From Bifidobacterium pseudolongum subsp. globosum (GTDB lineage: Bacteria > Actinomycetota > Actinomycetes > Actinomycetales > Bifidobacteriaceae), in contig NZ_RYUH01000010.1 of assembly GCF_004155535.1 (NCBI RefSeq), positions 62,001 through 126,000 of the forward strand: 64,000 nt of DNA. The letters run 5' to 3'. Positions within the stretch are counted from its first letter, which is position 1, and the number at the start of each line of letters is the position of its first letter. The notes below the pieces were generated by a model. That model saw only the letters and a program-made list of their open reading frames with translations, had not been told where the DNA came from and made no database searches. This document shows, piece by piece, positions 34,841-43,932 of the stretch. The translations under genes were made by a program, and so were the position numbers.

Positions 34841-35785
34841 TCACTTGGTCTGCAGCTGGTTGCTCGACGCGTCAAAATCCGCCATGGCGTATGCGCGGAT
34901 CGTGGGGTCGTCGTACGTGTTCTTGTAGTACGTCATCGTGTTGGCGGAGAATCCGCTCGTGAAGATCGTCTTCTCATACTGGCCGTTCGCCATCATCGAA
35001 TTGCCGTCGACCATCGCGGCGCTCGACAGCGTCTTGAACAGGCGTATGACGTTGCTGTGCTCGCCCTTCTGCTGTGGGTAGTGCGCGTTCGAATATGACA
35101 CGCGCACGAAGCGCGACGTCGAGTTCGGGTCGCCGGGCAGGCCGTGGGCGCTCAGGCCCGCGCCCCACGCCTTCAGGTCGGCGTTGCCCCACTTGACCGA
35201 TTCGATCGGCTTCGGATCGGCGTTGATATAGTTGATCAGGTTCTGCATGTGGTACGGGAACTGCGGCTGGTTGGTCAGCGCGTCAATGTCGTCATGGTAC
35301 ACGTGCATGCCATCGGCCATGTATTCCACGACGATGCTGCGCGTGGCGTCGCCGATGATCCAGTGGAGCATCGACACCGGGTACTGGTCGTTGATCGGCT
35401 TCGCCACGATCGTGACGTTCTTCAACGCTTCCTCCACATCGTCGACCGATGTGAAGCTGCGCGCCACCCACAGCGGGAACTCATACGCGGCCACATTCGT
35501 CGTCAGGTTCACACTGTCGGGCGCGTATTCGGCATAGCCCGGGAAGTTGAGGCCGGCGACCGCAAGACCGGCGTCGTTGGCGCAATCGAAATACAGGGGG
35601 GTGTCGTCGGCGATGATGCCGACGCCAAGCACCGCATGGTTGCGGTCTTCGGCGTTGAACGCCGGTTGGTAGTTGTAATCCTTGGGGGTGTACAGCACCT
35701 TCTCGCCGTACGAGAACGACCAATCAAGGTTACGGCCGAAGAACATGTTGTCTTCGCCGTCTACAAAACGGACCGCAGTGCACAT
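34841..35785 (-). CDS. bsh: Bile salt hydrolase (choloylglycine hydrolase)
   Basis: The 314-residue Ntn hydrolase cleaves glycine and taurine from conjugated bile salts, a gut-adaptation trait of bifidobacteria. After removal of Met1 the nucleophile is Cys2 (MCTAVRF). Other catalytic residues are visible: Arg18 and Asp21 in FGRNLDWSF, Asn in AGLNFPGY (about 82), Asn in LTNQPQF (about 175) and Arg in SRFVRVSY (about 228). Length equals the characterised bifidobacterial enzymes. No signal peptide, so it acts inside the cell. A TATAAT and a leader hairpin lie just upstream; the gene is monocistronic. Confidence 0.96.
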   Translation of the reverse strand: MCTAVRFVDGEDNMFFGRNLDWSFSYGEKVLYTPKDYNYQPAFNAEDRNHAVLGVGIIADDTPLYFDCANDAGLAVAGLNFPGYAEYAPDSVNLTTNVAAYEFPLWVARSFTSVDDVEEALKNVTIVAKPINDQYPVSMLHWIIGDATRSIVVEYMADGMHVYHDDIDALTNQPQFPYHMQNLINYINADPKPIESVKWGNADLKAWGAGLSAHGLPGDPNSTSRFVRVSYSNAHYPQQKGEHSNVIRLFKTLSSAAMVDGNSMMANGQYEKTIFTSGFSANTMTYYKNTYDDPTIRAYAMADFDASSNQLQTK

Positions 35786-35803
35786 GGGTGATTCCTTTCT
35801 TCG

Positions 35804-35851
35804 ACGCCGCCCGAAACCCGGGCGGCGTGCTGGATCGCTGGTGCAATTATA
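35804..35851 (-). promoter_or_regulatory. bsh promoter -10 and leader hairpin
   Basis: On the minus strand TATAAT (35851-35846) is a perfect -10. About 20-45 bases downstream the leader forms a 10-bp perfect hairpin (35804-35813 with 35819-35828, loop AAAC), ending 18 bases before the start codon. The -35 is weak. Confidence 0.6.
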
Positions 35852-36050
35852 TGGACGTGTGGTTGTGGGTCCTTTTCGTTATCGTTCAGGGAGTAAGCAT
35901 GCGGGCCGGACATGGCGCGCCCGTTGTTCTGGTATAGGTTGGACCCAACCGGCGCGCCGCCGCCCACGGTACTACAGTGAAAAGAAGCAATCAGGCCACC
36001 CTGCGCACCCATGCGCATCTTGGGAGGCCACGGCACTAAGGACGGTTCCC

Positions 36051-37835
36051 ATGGACGACCAGACAGCAGACCACACCGACACCCTGACCGCCGCGGCATT
36101 CGATGCCGCGACCGTACGCACACTTGAACAGCCACTGCTCGCTGACGACGTCCCCCTCATGCGCATGGCCGCCAGTGCCACGGCGCGCACGATCCTCGAC
36201 GTGATCGACCAAGAGGAATGGGACGAGAACAGCTTGCGCGTCTGCGTGCTCGCCGGCGCCGGTGATAACGGCGGCGACGGCCTCTACACCGGTGCGATGC
36301 TCGCGGCGGAAGGCCTCAATGTCACTGCCATCGCCGTGGGGCGCACGCTGCACGACGCCGCCTATGAAGCGTTCCTTGAATCCGGCGGCCGCATCTACGC
36401 CCTCGACCCAGCCAACGACATCCCCGGCTGCCCCACCGGATTCCCCGCAGGGGAGGCGGGCCAACGCCTCGAACACGCCATCGCATTCGCCACCAAAGCG
36501 CACATCATCATCGACGCCATGACCGGCATCGGCGGCACCGGAGCACTCCACGGCATCCCTGCGGCGCTCGCCTCCGTCCTCGGCCGCACCAACACTCCGC
36601 CACGGCGGCTGGGACTGCCCGATGACGAACTCGCCATCGAATTCCCCTTCGTCGTGGCCGTGGACACCCCCTCCGGCATCGGTGTCGATGACGGAGCCCT
36701 CCCAGGGGCATACATCCCCGCCGACGTCACGATGATGTATGGTGCGCTCAAGCCGTGTGCCGTGCTCCCACCCGCCTCACTGGCGTGCGGCAGCATCGTG
36801 CTCGTCGACTTCGGATTCGATGTGGACGACGCCACACCCACCGTGGAGACAGTCGACTGCGGCTACGCGCAGAACGCATTGCGCATCCCCCTCGTCGAAG
36901 ACGCGAAATACAACCGCGGCGTCGTCGGGCTCATCACCGGATCTACCCAATACCCGGGCGCGGCGGTGCTCTCCAGCTGCGCCGCCGCCCGCTCCAACAC
37001 CGGCATGATCCGCTATCTCGGACCCGAACGCGCACAGAACCTGGTGCTGCAAGCCCTTCCTGAGGCGGTCATGGGCAAGGGCCATGTGCAGGCATGGGTC
37101 ACCGGCTGCGGCGTACCCGACACCGACCACACCGACACCGCCGATATCCAACGCACCGCCATCGGTGCCCTGCTCGCCCACTACAGCCTTACACGAGATG
37201 GTGCGGACAGCAGCGCGAACAGTGAGGCGCGTGCCATGCCGCCGATCGTGGTGGACGCCGGCGCTCTTGACCTGTTGCCGGGCCATGTGCCGCCGCAGGT
37301 GGTCATCACACCGCATGCCGGCGAACTGGCCCGCCTGCTCACGCGGATCGATGCGCCGACGACCCGGGACGAGGTCATGGGCGAACCGTTGCGGCATGCT
37401 CGACGCGCCTGTGAACTCACCGGCGCGACCGTGGTGCTCAAGGGCGCCACCACGGTGATCGTCGGCACCGACGGCAATGGCGGCATGTGCACCTTGGTGT
37501 GCGGCCGCGCTCCGGCGTTCCTCGCCACGGCAGGTGCAGGCGATGTGCTCGCTGGCATCATCGGCGCCCTGCTCTCGCAACGGGCCCAGGAATTGATCGA
37601 CGACCCGACGCTTGTGGCAGAAACGGCCGCAGGTGCGGTCTATACGCATGGTTTGGCGGCAGCCATGGCCGCGCACAGCGACCAGCATGCGTGGCAGACG
37701 CCGCACCTGTACGGCGAGCCGAAGCGAGACATCGCCCAATCCGCATGCGGCCACCCGATCATCGCGAGCGATGTGATCGCATCGCTGCCCGCGGCGTTCG
37801 ACCTGCTCAACACCACCGCACGTTACGAGGACTGA
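36051..37835 (+). CDS. nnr: Bifunctional NAD(P)H-hydrate repair enzyme
   Basis: The 594-residue protein joins an N-terminal NAD(P)HX epimerase (YjeF_N, about residues 15-265; GAGDNGGDGLYTGAML and VVAVDTPSGIGVDDG) to a C-terminal ADP-dependent dehydratase (about 275-590; HAGELARLL and FLATAGAGDVLAGIIGALL, the conserved GAGDVLAG). Together they repair damaged hydrated nicotinamide cofactors. AAGGA lies 8 bases before the ATG. Its last 13 bases overlap the 3' end of the convergent VanZ-RDD gene, so no terminator separates them. Confidence 0.93.
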   Translation: MDDQTADHTDTLTAAAFDAATVRTLEQPLLADDVPLMRMAASATARTILDVIDQEEWDENSLRVCVLAGAGDNGGDGLYTGAMLAAEGLNVTAIAVGRTLHDAAYEAFLESGGRIYALDPANDIPGCPTGFPAGEAGQRLEHAIAFATKAHIIIDAMTGIGGTGALHGIPAALASVLGRTNTPPRRLGLPDDELAIEFPFVVAVDTPSGIGVDDGALPGAYIPADVTMMYGALKPCAVLPPASLACGSIVLVDFGFDVDDATPTVETVDCGYAQNALRIPLVEDAKYNRGVVGLITGSTQYPGAAVLSSCAAARSNTGMIRYLGPERAQNLVLQALPEAVMGKGHVQAWVTGCGVPDTDHTDTADIQRTAIGALLAHYSLTRDGADSSANSEARAMPPIVVDAGALDLLPGHVPPQVVITPHAGELARLLTRIDAPTTRDEVMGEPLRHARRACELTGATVVLKGATTVIVGTDGNGGMCTLVCGRAPAFLATAGAGDVLAGIIGALLSQRAQELIDDPTLVAETAAGAVYTHGLAAAMAAHSDQHAWQTPHLYGEPKRDIAQSACGHPIIASDVIASLPAAFDLLNTTARYED

Positions 37836-38872
37836 CCGTTCGCCCTTGGATTGCCTGCGGTGCTCCGTGTTTCGCCGATGACGTCATACGGCATGCACTT
37901 GCAGGCGATCCACCACACCACAGTCGCAAAGCCCAATACGAACGGCCATGCCGACCGCCATGTGCACAACCCAATCGTCAGCGCGTACAACAGCGCGGTG
38001 CGTGCCGCATAGAACGCCAGACGTTGCGGCAAGGTGCGCTGGGTGGATTCCACCGTCATACGGGTGAGGAAACAGCCAATGGTGCGCCCATGCGTGCACC
38101 ACGGCACCACGCCTTCAAACAGCACGAACCAGACACTGAGCAACACAAGGAACGGAAGTCCCTCAGGGTCGATTGCGCCGCGCCCCAGATACGACCACAG
38201 CACAATCGACAGCATCTGGCACATATAGACAACGCCCATGTCCACGGCAAGCGAGACGCACCGGCGCAGGAACCCCGGGCGCACGGTCACCTCCGCCTTA
38301 TCGATGTGCGGCGCAGGGAATGCGCGGTTGCACCACAGGCCCAGCATTACGCCAACCGCGCCGCCCAGCGTATTGGTGATGACATCGTCGATGTCGCACA
38401 CACGGTACGCGCACGGATACAGGTGGAAGATGCCAGTGAGCTGAGCGACCTCGATGCCCACCGATGTGGCGCAGCACACCGCGACCGCCACCCAAGACGG
38501 CAAGCGGAAGAACCGGATCAGGAAGAATCCCATCGGCACGAACAACACGATGTTCATGCCCAACTGCAGGATGGCGGTCACGCCGTCGGTACGGATGTCG
38601 CCAATGAACCGCAACGGGTTGAGCTGCGCACCAAGATGGTGCGTGGCGCAGTACGCAGCGGAATCCTGCGGCCACGGATACAAGGTGAAACAACCCAAGC
38701 CAAGCACATACAGCATGAACGCATAGGCGCCAAGTACACCAGCCGGACGAAGACGGTTGTCGCGATGGTACAGATAGACCGCCGCCGGCACCGTCAACAG
38801 CACCGCCACGAACGGCCACAGCAGCACGGCCAGCTGGAACGGTTTGGAAAACGTGGAGAGAAACCCGGTCAT
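37823..38872 (-). CDS. VanZ-domain and RDD-domain membrane protein
   Basis: The 349-residue protein has about eight membrane segments in two parts. Residues 10-180 match VanZ-like proteins (CFTLYPWPQDS, ILQLGMNIVLFVPMGFFLIRFF, IEVAQLTGIF, DIDDVITNTLGGAVG); VanZ gives low-level teicoplanin resistance in enterococci by unknown means. Residues 195-330 look like an RDD domain (RRCVSLAVDMGVVY, then HGRTIGCFLTRMTV). GGGAAGG precedes the ATG. Function is unknown, probably at the cell envelope. The gene overlaps the convergent nnr by 13 bases. Confidence 0.84.
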   Translation of the reverse strand: MTGFLSTFSKPFQLAVLLWPFVAVLLTVPAAVYLYHRDNRLRPAGVLGAYAFMLYVLGLGCFTLYPWPQDSAAYCATHHLGAQLNPLRFIGDIRTDGVTAILQLGMNIVLFVPMGFFLIRFFRLPSWVAVAVCCATSVGIEVAQLTGIFHLYPCAYRVCDIDDVITNTLGGAVGVMLGLWCNRAFPAPHIDKAEVTVRPGFLRRCVSLAVDMGVVYMCQMLSIVLWSYLGRGAIDPEGLPFLVLLSVWFVLFEGVVPWCTHGRTIGCFLTRMTVESTQRTLPQRLAFYAARTALLYALTIGLCTWRSAWPFVLGFATVVWWIACKCMPYDVIGETRSTAGNPRANGQSS

Positions 38873-39152
38873 GATGCCTTCCCTGCTCGATATGTGACTT
38901 GGTGTGTGTCTCCCTCACGATAGGGTCTTGGCCACAGCCCGCCCATCATCCTCATGGACGGTTTGGCAGGCATCGTCGTCCTCAAGAATGACACGGTGCG
39001 CTGAGAGGAAAACAACCGTGGTTTCACCCCGGTTTCCCTGCACTTTTGGCGACTGGTGTGCCATACTCAACCGTGCAAGGCACCGTGCAAGGCCTGCGCT
39101 CGCGGTCACGCGCGCGGCCGCACGGCATGATCTATTGGCTAAGGAGCGCATC

Positions 39153-39716
39153 ATGACATTGCTGCAGCATGAAATCACCGACTTCACCGTGTCGGCATAC
39201 AACAACGGCCAACTTCAGGACGTGAGCAAGAAGGACCTGCTGGGCCACTGGTCGGTGTTGTTCTTCTACCCCGCCGACTTCTCGTTCGTCTGCCCCACGG
39301 AGCTTGAGGATCTGGCCGATCATTATGACGAGTTCAAGCAGGCTGGCTGCGAGGTCTATTCGGTCTCGTGCGACACCCAGTGGGTGCACAAGGCGTGGCA
39401 TGACGCGAATGAGAAGATCGGCAAGGTGAACTACCCGATGCTCGCCGACCCCACCGCCACGTTGGCGCGTGACCTCGACACCTACAACGAGACGACCGGT
39501 CTGGCCGAACGCGGCGACTTCATCCTCGATCCGGAAGGCCGTGTAGTGGCCTACGAGGTCATTTCTTCGAATGTGGGGCGTGACGCCGACGAGATCCTGC
39601 GCCGTGTCAAGGCCTCGCAGTTCGTCTACGAACACAGCGATCAGGTCTGCCCGGCCAAGTGGGAGCCCGGCGAGGAGACGATCAAGCCGAGCCTCGACCT
39701 CGTCGGCGAACTGTGA
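39153..39716 (+). CDS. ahpC: Alkyl hydroperoxide reductase AhpC (2-Cys peroxiredoxin)
   Basis: The 187-residue peroxiredoxin reduces hydrogen peroxide and organic peroxides. The peroxidatic Cys is in FYPADFSFVCPTEL (about residue 47) and the resolving Cys in SDQVCPAKW (about 166), as in typical AhpC. AAGGAG precedes the ATG. Its stop overlaps the start of the reductase gene (TGATG), so enzyme and electron donor are made together. The 280 bp upstream hold the promoter; I see CATACT near 39062 as a weak -10 candidate and no clear OxyR or PerR box. Confidence 0.95.
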   Translation: MTLLQHEITDFTVSAYNNGQLQDVSKKDLLGHWSVLFFYPADFSFVCPTELEDLADHYDEFKQAGCEVYSVSCDTQWVHKAWHDANEKIGKVNYPMLADPTATLARDLDTYNETTGLAERGDFILDPEGRVVAYEVISSNVGRDADEILRRVKASQFVYEHSDQVCPAKWEPGEETIKPSLDLVGEL

Positions 39717-41503
39717 TGGCCATGGACCAGAGCATGACCACCCCACAATCGCAGATGTATGACGCCGTCGTCATCGGCGGCGGCCCGGCGGGCCTGACCG
39801 CCGGCATGTACCTGGCGCGCGCACGTTACCGCACGCTGATCATCGAACAGGCCGATTTCGGCGGGCAGATCACCATCACATCCGAAGTGGTGAATTACCC
39901 GGGCGTGCCGATGACCGACGGCCGCAAGCTCACCGCCGTGATGCGACAGCAGGCGCAGGATTTCGGCGCCGAACTGCGCGTGGGCACCGCGACCGGCATC
40001 GACGCGCAGGGTGACATCAAGACCGTGCATACCACGCGCGGAGACGTGCAATGCTTCGCCATCGTGCTCGCCATGGGTGCCGCGCCCCGCAAGATCGGCT
40101 TCGACGGCGAACAGGAATACGCCGGCCGTGGCGTGGCCTACTGCGCCACATGCGACGGTGAGTTCTTCACCGGCAAAGACGTGCTTGTGGTGGGCGGTGG
40201 ATTCGCCGCCGCCGAGGAATCCGTGTTCCTGGGCCGCTATGCACGCGCGGTGACCGTGCTTGTGCGCGAAGACGACTTCACCTGTGACGCCGCGGTGGCC
40301 CAGCACGCCAAGGACGACCCGAAGATCACCGTGCGCTACGGCACCGAGCTCGCCGGCGTCACCTCAGGGTCCAAGGGCTTGACCGAGGCGGTGCTCAAAG
40401 ACGCCCACACCGGCGAGACGACTGTGTGGAAGCCGCAGGACGGCGGAACGTTCGGCGTGTTTGTGTTCGCCGGCTACGAACCGCAGACGCAGATCGTGCG
40501 CGGCGTGGTGGAGCTCGACCCCAACGGCTATGTGGTGACCGACGTCGCGTTGTGCACGTCGGTCCCCGGCGTCTTCGCCGCGGGCGACCTGCGCGTCAAG
40601 GACCTGCGGCAGGTCGTGACCGCGACCGCCGACGGCGCCATCGCCGCAGTGCATGCGGAGGAATACGCCGCCGCGGCGAGCACGCGCACCGGCATCACAC
40701 CGCAGGCGCCGACGTCGACCCCGTACCAGCGCCGTGAGGCGCAGGGCGAGGCCGGCGCACCGAACCAGACGACGCCGGCCCCGGCCGCGAGCACGAGCCC
40801 GCAGGCCGACGCCGAACATCCGGTGAGCGCGGTGTTCACGAACGATGTGATCGCGCAACTCAAGGTCGTCTTCGCGCGCATGGAGCGCACGGTCACGCTG
40901 CAGCTCCAGCTCGACCGCACGGAACTGTCGCACCAGTTGCAGTCGTTCATCGACGAGCTCGTCTCGTTGAGCGACGGCAAGCTCGAGTCGATCAGCGAGA
41001 CCGTCGAGGAGCTCTCGGCCAATGGGCGCGGCGCGGTGGACTACGACCGGCCGCTGCCCTACGCCACGCCGATGGTCCGTCTGATGGTGCGCGACGACTC
41101 CGGCATGCTGCAATCCACCGGCATCGCGTTCCATGGCGTGCCCACCGGGCACGAGTTCCATTCGTTCGTGCTCGGCATCTACAATGCCGCCGGCCCCGGC
41201 CAGCCACTGATTGGCGACGAACACGAACGCATCGAAGCGATCCACGATCCTGTGGAGATCATGCTGCTCGTCTCGCTCACGTGCACGATGTGCCCGGAGA
41301 CGGTGCGCGCGGCGCAACGCATCGCCTCACTGAACAGCAATGTGCGCGCCGAAGCGTATGACCTGGCGCACTTCCCCGAGCTCAAGGAACGCTACGACGT
41401 GATGAGCGTGCCGTGCATCGTCGTGCGCCGCCACGGCCGTGAGGCGATCGAGTTCGGCAAGAAGAACGTCTCGCAGATGCTCGACGTGCTCGACGCGGTC
41501 TGA
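39716..41503 (+). CDS. AhpF-like reductase with thioredoxin-reductase module first
   Basis: The 595-residue flavoprotein is the probable electron donor of AhpC. Residues 15-330 are a thioredoxin reductase: FAD loop GGGPAGLTAGMYLARA, redox CATC in GVAYCATCDGEF, NADPH loop VGGGFAAAEE, and GVFAAGDLR. After an Ala/Pro/Thr-rich linker (about 335-385), residues 390-595 resemble the tandem thioredoxin-fold N-terminal domain of AhpF, with a second redox pair in TCTMCPE (about 525) and the cis-Pro block SVPCIV. In classical AhpF this domain comes first, so the order here is reversed. A terminator follows. Confidence 0.88.
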   Translation: MAMDQSMTTPQSQMYDAVVIGGGPAGLTAGMYLARARYRTLIIEQADFGGQITITSEVVNYPGVPMTDGRKLTAVMRQQAQDFGAELRVGTATGIDAQGDIKTVHTTRGDVQCFAIVLAMGAAPRKIGFDGEQEYAGRGVAYCATCDGEFFTGKDVLVVGGGFAAAEESVFLGRYARAVTVLVREDDFTCDAAVAQHAKDDPKITVRYGTELAGVTSGSKGLTEAVLKDAHTGETTVWKPQDGGTFGVFVFAGYEPQTQIVRGVVELDPNGYVVTDVALCTSVPGVFAAGDLRVKDLRQVVTATADGAIAAVHAEEYAAAASTRTGITPQAPTSTPYQRREAQGEAGAPNQTTPAPAASTSPQADAEHPVSAVFTNDVIAQLKVVFARMERTVTLQLQLDRTELSHQLQSFIDELVSLSDGKLESISETVEELSANGRGAVDYDRPLPYATPMVRLMVRDDSGMLQSTGIAFHGVPTGHEFHSFVLGIYNAAGPGQPLIGDEHERIEAIHDPVEIMLLVSLTCTMCPETVRAAQRIASLNSNVRAEAYDLAHFPELKERYDVMSVPCIVVRRHGREAIEFGKKNVSQMLDVLDAV

Positions 41504-41518
41504 CCGCGCGACTTGAGC

Positions 41519-41569
41519 AGAGGTGGCCGGGGTATAGGAACAACCATCATCCGGCTACCTCTTTTTGCT
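41519..41569 (+). terminator. Intrinsic terminator of ahpC-reductase operon
   Basis: AGAGGTGGCCGG (41519-41530) pairs with CCGGCTACCTCT (41551-41562) through one G-T pair, followed by TTTT. Confidence 0.82.
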
Positions 41570-41697
41570 ATACCCAACCATTGCCATATCACGGTCCGGG
41601 CGTTGAGCGAACACCGCGCAAGACGCTACACTGTGTGGTGGGCGCGCCTGCGATCGGCGCGCATTCCCGCCCCAACTACAACACAAGGAGCCGGCCC

Positions 41698-42339
41698 ATG
41701 ACCTCACCCCAGCCCATCACCGACGTCGTGTTCGATTTCTGCGGTGTGCTCATCGACTGGCAGTGCCGCGCGGCGCTCGACGGCCACTACCCCGCCGAAC
41801 TGGTGGACCGCATCGCCGCGGACGACGACCCGTACGGGTTCTTCCGGTATGAGGACGACATGGACTCGGGCATGGACTTCGCCGACGTCTATCCGCGCGT
41901 CGTCGCGGAACAGGGGCAGGAGATCGCGCGCATCTTCGAGTATTACATCGCGCATTACGGAGACGCGCTCCCCCGCCTGATTCCGGGCGCGGAAGATTTG
42001 CTACGCGACCTGATGCAGGCCGGCGTGCGCGTCTGGGGATTGACGAACTGGTCAGGCGAGACGTTCCATTACGCGTTCGAGCGCTTCCCGCAGCTCGACG
42101 CGCTGCTCGGCGGCACGGTCGTCTCGGGCATCGAGAAACTGCGCAAACCGAACCGCGACATCTACGAGCTCGCACAGGCCCGCTTCGGGCTCGACCCTGC
42201 GTGCACGGTGTTCTTCGACGACACCCAGAAGAATGTCGAAGGCGCTGCAGACGCGGGCTGGCATGCGTGCCGCTTCACCGACGCACAGCAGGCGCGCCGC
42301 GACCTCGCCGCGCTCGGCGTGCAGTTGGGCGAACACTGA
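41698..42339 (+). CDS. HAD-superfamily hydrolase (subfamily IA)
   Basis: The 213-residue cytosolic phosphatase-like protein has motif I VVFDFCGVLIDWQ (Asp nucleophile about residue 11; the usual second Asp of DxD is Cys here), motif II GLTNWSGE, motif III Lys in EKLRKPNRDIYE and motif IV VFFDDTQKNVEGA. The DFCGVL variant is common in epoxide-hydrolase N-domain-like and YihX-like HADs; those with a changed second Asp can be poor phosphatases. AAGGAG precedes the ATG. It is followed closely by a LysR regulator on the same strand, 34 bp on. Confidence 0.86.
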   Translation: MTSPQPITDVVFDFCGVLIDWQCRAALDGHYPAELVDRIAADDDPYGFFRYEDDMDSGMDFADVYPRVVAEQGQEIARIFEYYIAHYGDALPRLIPGAEDLLRDLMQAGVRVWGLTNWSGETFHYAFERFPQLDALLGGTVVSGIEKLRKPNRDIYELAQARFGLDPACTVFFDDTQKNVEGAADAGWHACRFTDAQQARRDLAALGVQLGEH

Positions 42340-42373
42340 CCGACAGTTGACCGCAGAACAGGGGGAAAACACC

Positions 42374-43303
42374 ATGGCGACACTACTGCAGCTCAAATAC
42401 ATCGTGAAAATCGTGGAATGCGGGTCTATGAACGAAGCCTCGCGCGCACTGTACATCTCGCAGCCCGCGCTGAGCTCGTCGGTCAAGGAGCTGGAGAACG
42501 AGCTGGGCATCGAGATCTTCACGCGCTCCTCGCAGGGCATCGCGCTGACGGTCGACGGCGCGGAGTTCCTCACCTACGCGCGCCAGGTGCTCGACCAGGC
42601 CGCGCTGCTCGAGGAACGCTACAAGAACGCCAAACCGCGCAAACAACTGTGCTCGGTCTCCACACAGCACTACATGTTTGCAGTGGAGGCATTCGTGAAG
42701 ATGATCAACTCGTTCCGCTCAGACGAATACGAGTTCACGATCCGCGAGACGCAGACGCGCGACATCATCAACCAAGTGGCGAACATGCGCTCGGACATCG
42801 GCATCCTGTACCTGTCCGAGTTCAACAAGCAGGTGATCGGCAAACTGCTGCGCGAAAAGCATCTGGAGTTCCACCCGCTCTTCCGCGCTCCCCTGCACGT
42901 GTTCATCTCACGCGACAATCCGCTCGCGATGAAGAGGAAACTGACGATGGAGGACCTGAAGCCCTACCCGTTCATCCAGTACGAGCAGGGCAACGAAGGC
43001 AGCTTCTACTTCGCCGAAGAGGCGGTGTGGCCCGACTATGCGCCCAAGCAGATCAATGTGACCGACCGCGCGACGATCCTCAACTTCATCATCGGGCTCA
43101 ACGGGTACACGGTCTGCACCGGCATCGACAATGGCGACCTCAACAACGAACGCATCGTCACCGTGCCGCTGGAATCCGACGAGACGATGCTGCTCGGCTG
43201 GATCACCAACGAGCGCGCCAAGCTCTCCCACCCCGCCCAGATCTACTTAGACAAGCTCAAGGAGGTCATCGCCGAGCACGGGTATGCAATCCTGTCGGAG
43301 TGA
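42374..43303 (+). CDS. LysR-family transcriptional regulator
   Basis: The 309-residue protein has an N-terminal winged helix (about residues 3-62: LKYIVKIVECGSMNEASRALYISQPALSSSV as separate helix segments) and a periplasmic-binding-like effector domain (about 90-300). The style, including QLKYIVKIVE and FTRSSQGI, is close to CysB/CbbR-like regulators in Gram-positive bacteria. The effector is unknown. No divergent target gene is present, since the upstream HAD gene runs the same way, so the target is not obvious. The start follows GGGGGAAAA. Confidence 0.9.
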   Translation: MATLLQLKYIVKIVECGSMNEASRALYISQPALSSSVKELENELGIEIFTRSSQGIALTVDGAEFLTYARQVLDQAALLEERYKNAKPRKQLCSVSTQHYMFAVEAFVKMINSFRSDEYEFTIRETQTRDIINQVANMRSDIGILYLSEFNKQVIGKLLREKHLEFHPLFRAPLHVFISRDNPLAMKRKLTMEDLKPYPFIQYEQGNEGSFYFAEEAVWPDYAPKQINVTDRATILNFIIGLNGYTVCTGIDNGDLNNERIVTVPLESDETMLLGWITNERAKLSHPAQIYLDKLKEVIAEHGYAILSE

Positions 43304-43416
43304 TGAATAAACAGATTATTAATAATTATATAAGAAGAGAATAAAACGAACCTACCCTCTATGCTGTTTGCTTTGTGCGCTTGTGGTGTGGCGGTGGTGG
43401 GTTGTGGTTTAATGCT

Positions 43417-43431
43417 TACTTTTCGTAAGTA
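43417..43431. promoter_or_regulatory. Dyad TACTT-N5-AAGTA upstream of the HxlR gene
   Basis: TACTT and AAGTA are perfect inverse copies around TTCGT, 38 bases before the start of the HxlR gene. A TACACT (43457-43462) lies 6 bases before the ATG as a -10 candidate. Autoregulatory operator by position. Confidence 0.5.
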
Positions 43432-43468
43432 CCATACTTCTTGATAGTGCACATGCTACACTCGTGCC

Positions 43469-43813
43469 ATGCAAGAAATCGACATTTTCAGCAAAACCTG
43501 CCCTACGCGGTTCGCCCTTTCAACAATCAGCGGAAAATGGGGGTTGCTCATCATCCTCGCGTTGGCCAACCATCCCCTGCGCTTCAGCGAGCTTGTGCGG
43601 CATATCGGCGGCATCAGTGAGCGCATGGCTTCACAGACGCTCAAGTATATGGAACGCTATGGCGTGGTACGCAGGCACGTCGTACAGCACGCCACTCCCC
43701 CTCAGGTCGAATACGCCCTGACGCCGTTGGGCAGGCAGTTCGTCAAACCCCTCCAGCAGCTCGTGACCCTGGTCAACACGAATGCTGACGTGATGGTGTA
43801 CGAGCGTGACTGA
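43469..43813 (+). CDS. HxlR-family transcriptional regulator
   Basis: The 114-residue winged-helix protein has the family core ISGKWGLLIILALANHPLRFSEL with GGISERMASQTLKYMERYGVVRR and ends in YALTPLGRQFVKPL. Cys11 in KTCPTRF matches the N-terminal Cys that senses electrophiles or disulfide stress in HypR/YodB-type members. No Shine-Dalgarno precedes the ATG, and a -10-like TACACT is only 6 bases upstream, so the message may be leaderless. The target may be itself; no divergent oxidoreductase gene is present. It marks the left border of the lower-G+C island. Confidence 0.9.
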   Translation: MQEIDIFSKTCPTRFALSTISGKWGLLIILALANHPLRFSELVRHIGGISERMASQTLKYMERYGVVRRHVVQHATPPQVEYALTPLGRQFVKPLQQLVTLVNTNADVMVYERD

Positions 43814-43932
43814 GTGCCTACACCGCGCATAGGGCTCACTCTTCCCTACCCCTGTTTCCTGAGGGGAAGACACCGTTTAGGCCAATTTTATTTCTCTCTT
43901 TGGCATACATATGTGCACGATGCATGCCAAAG

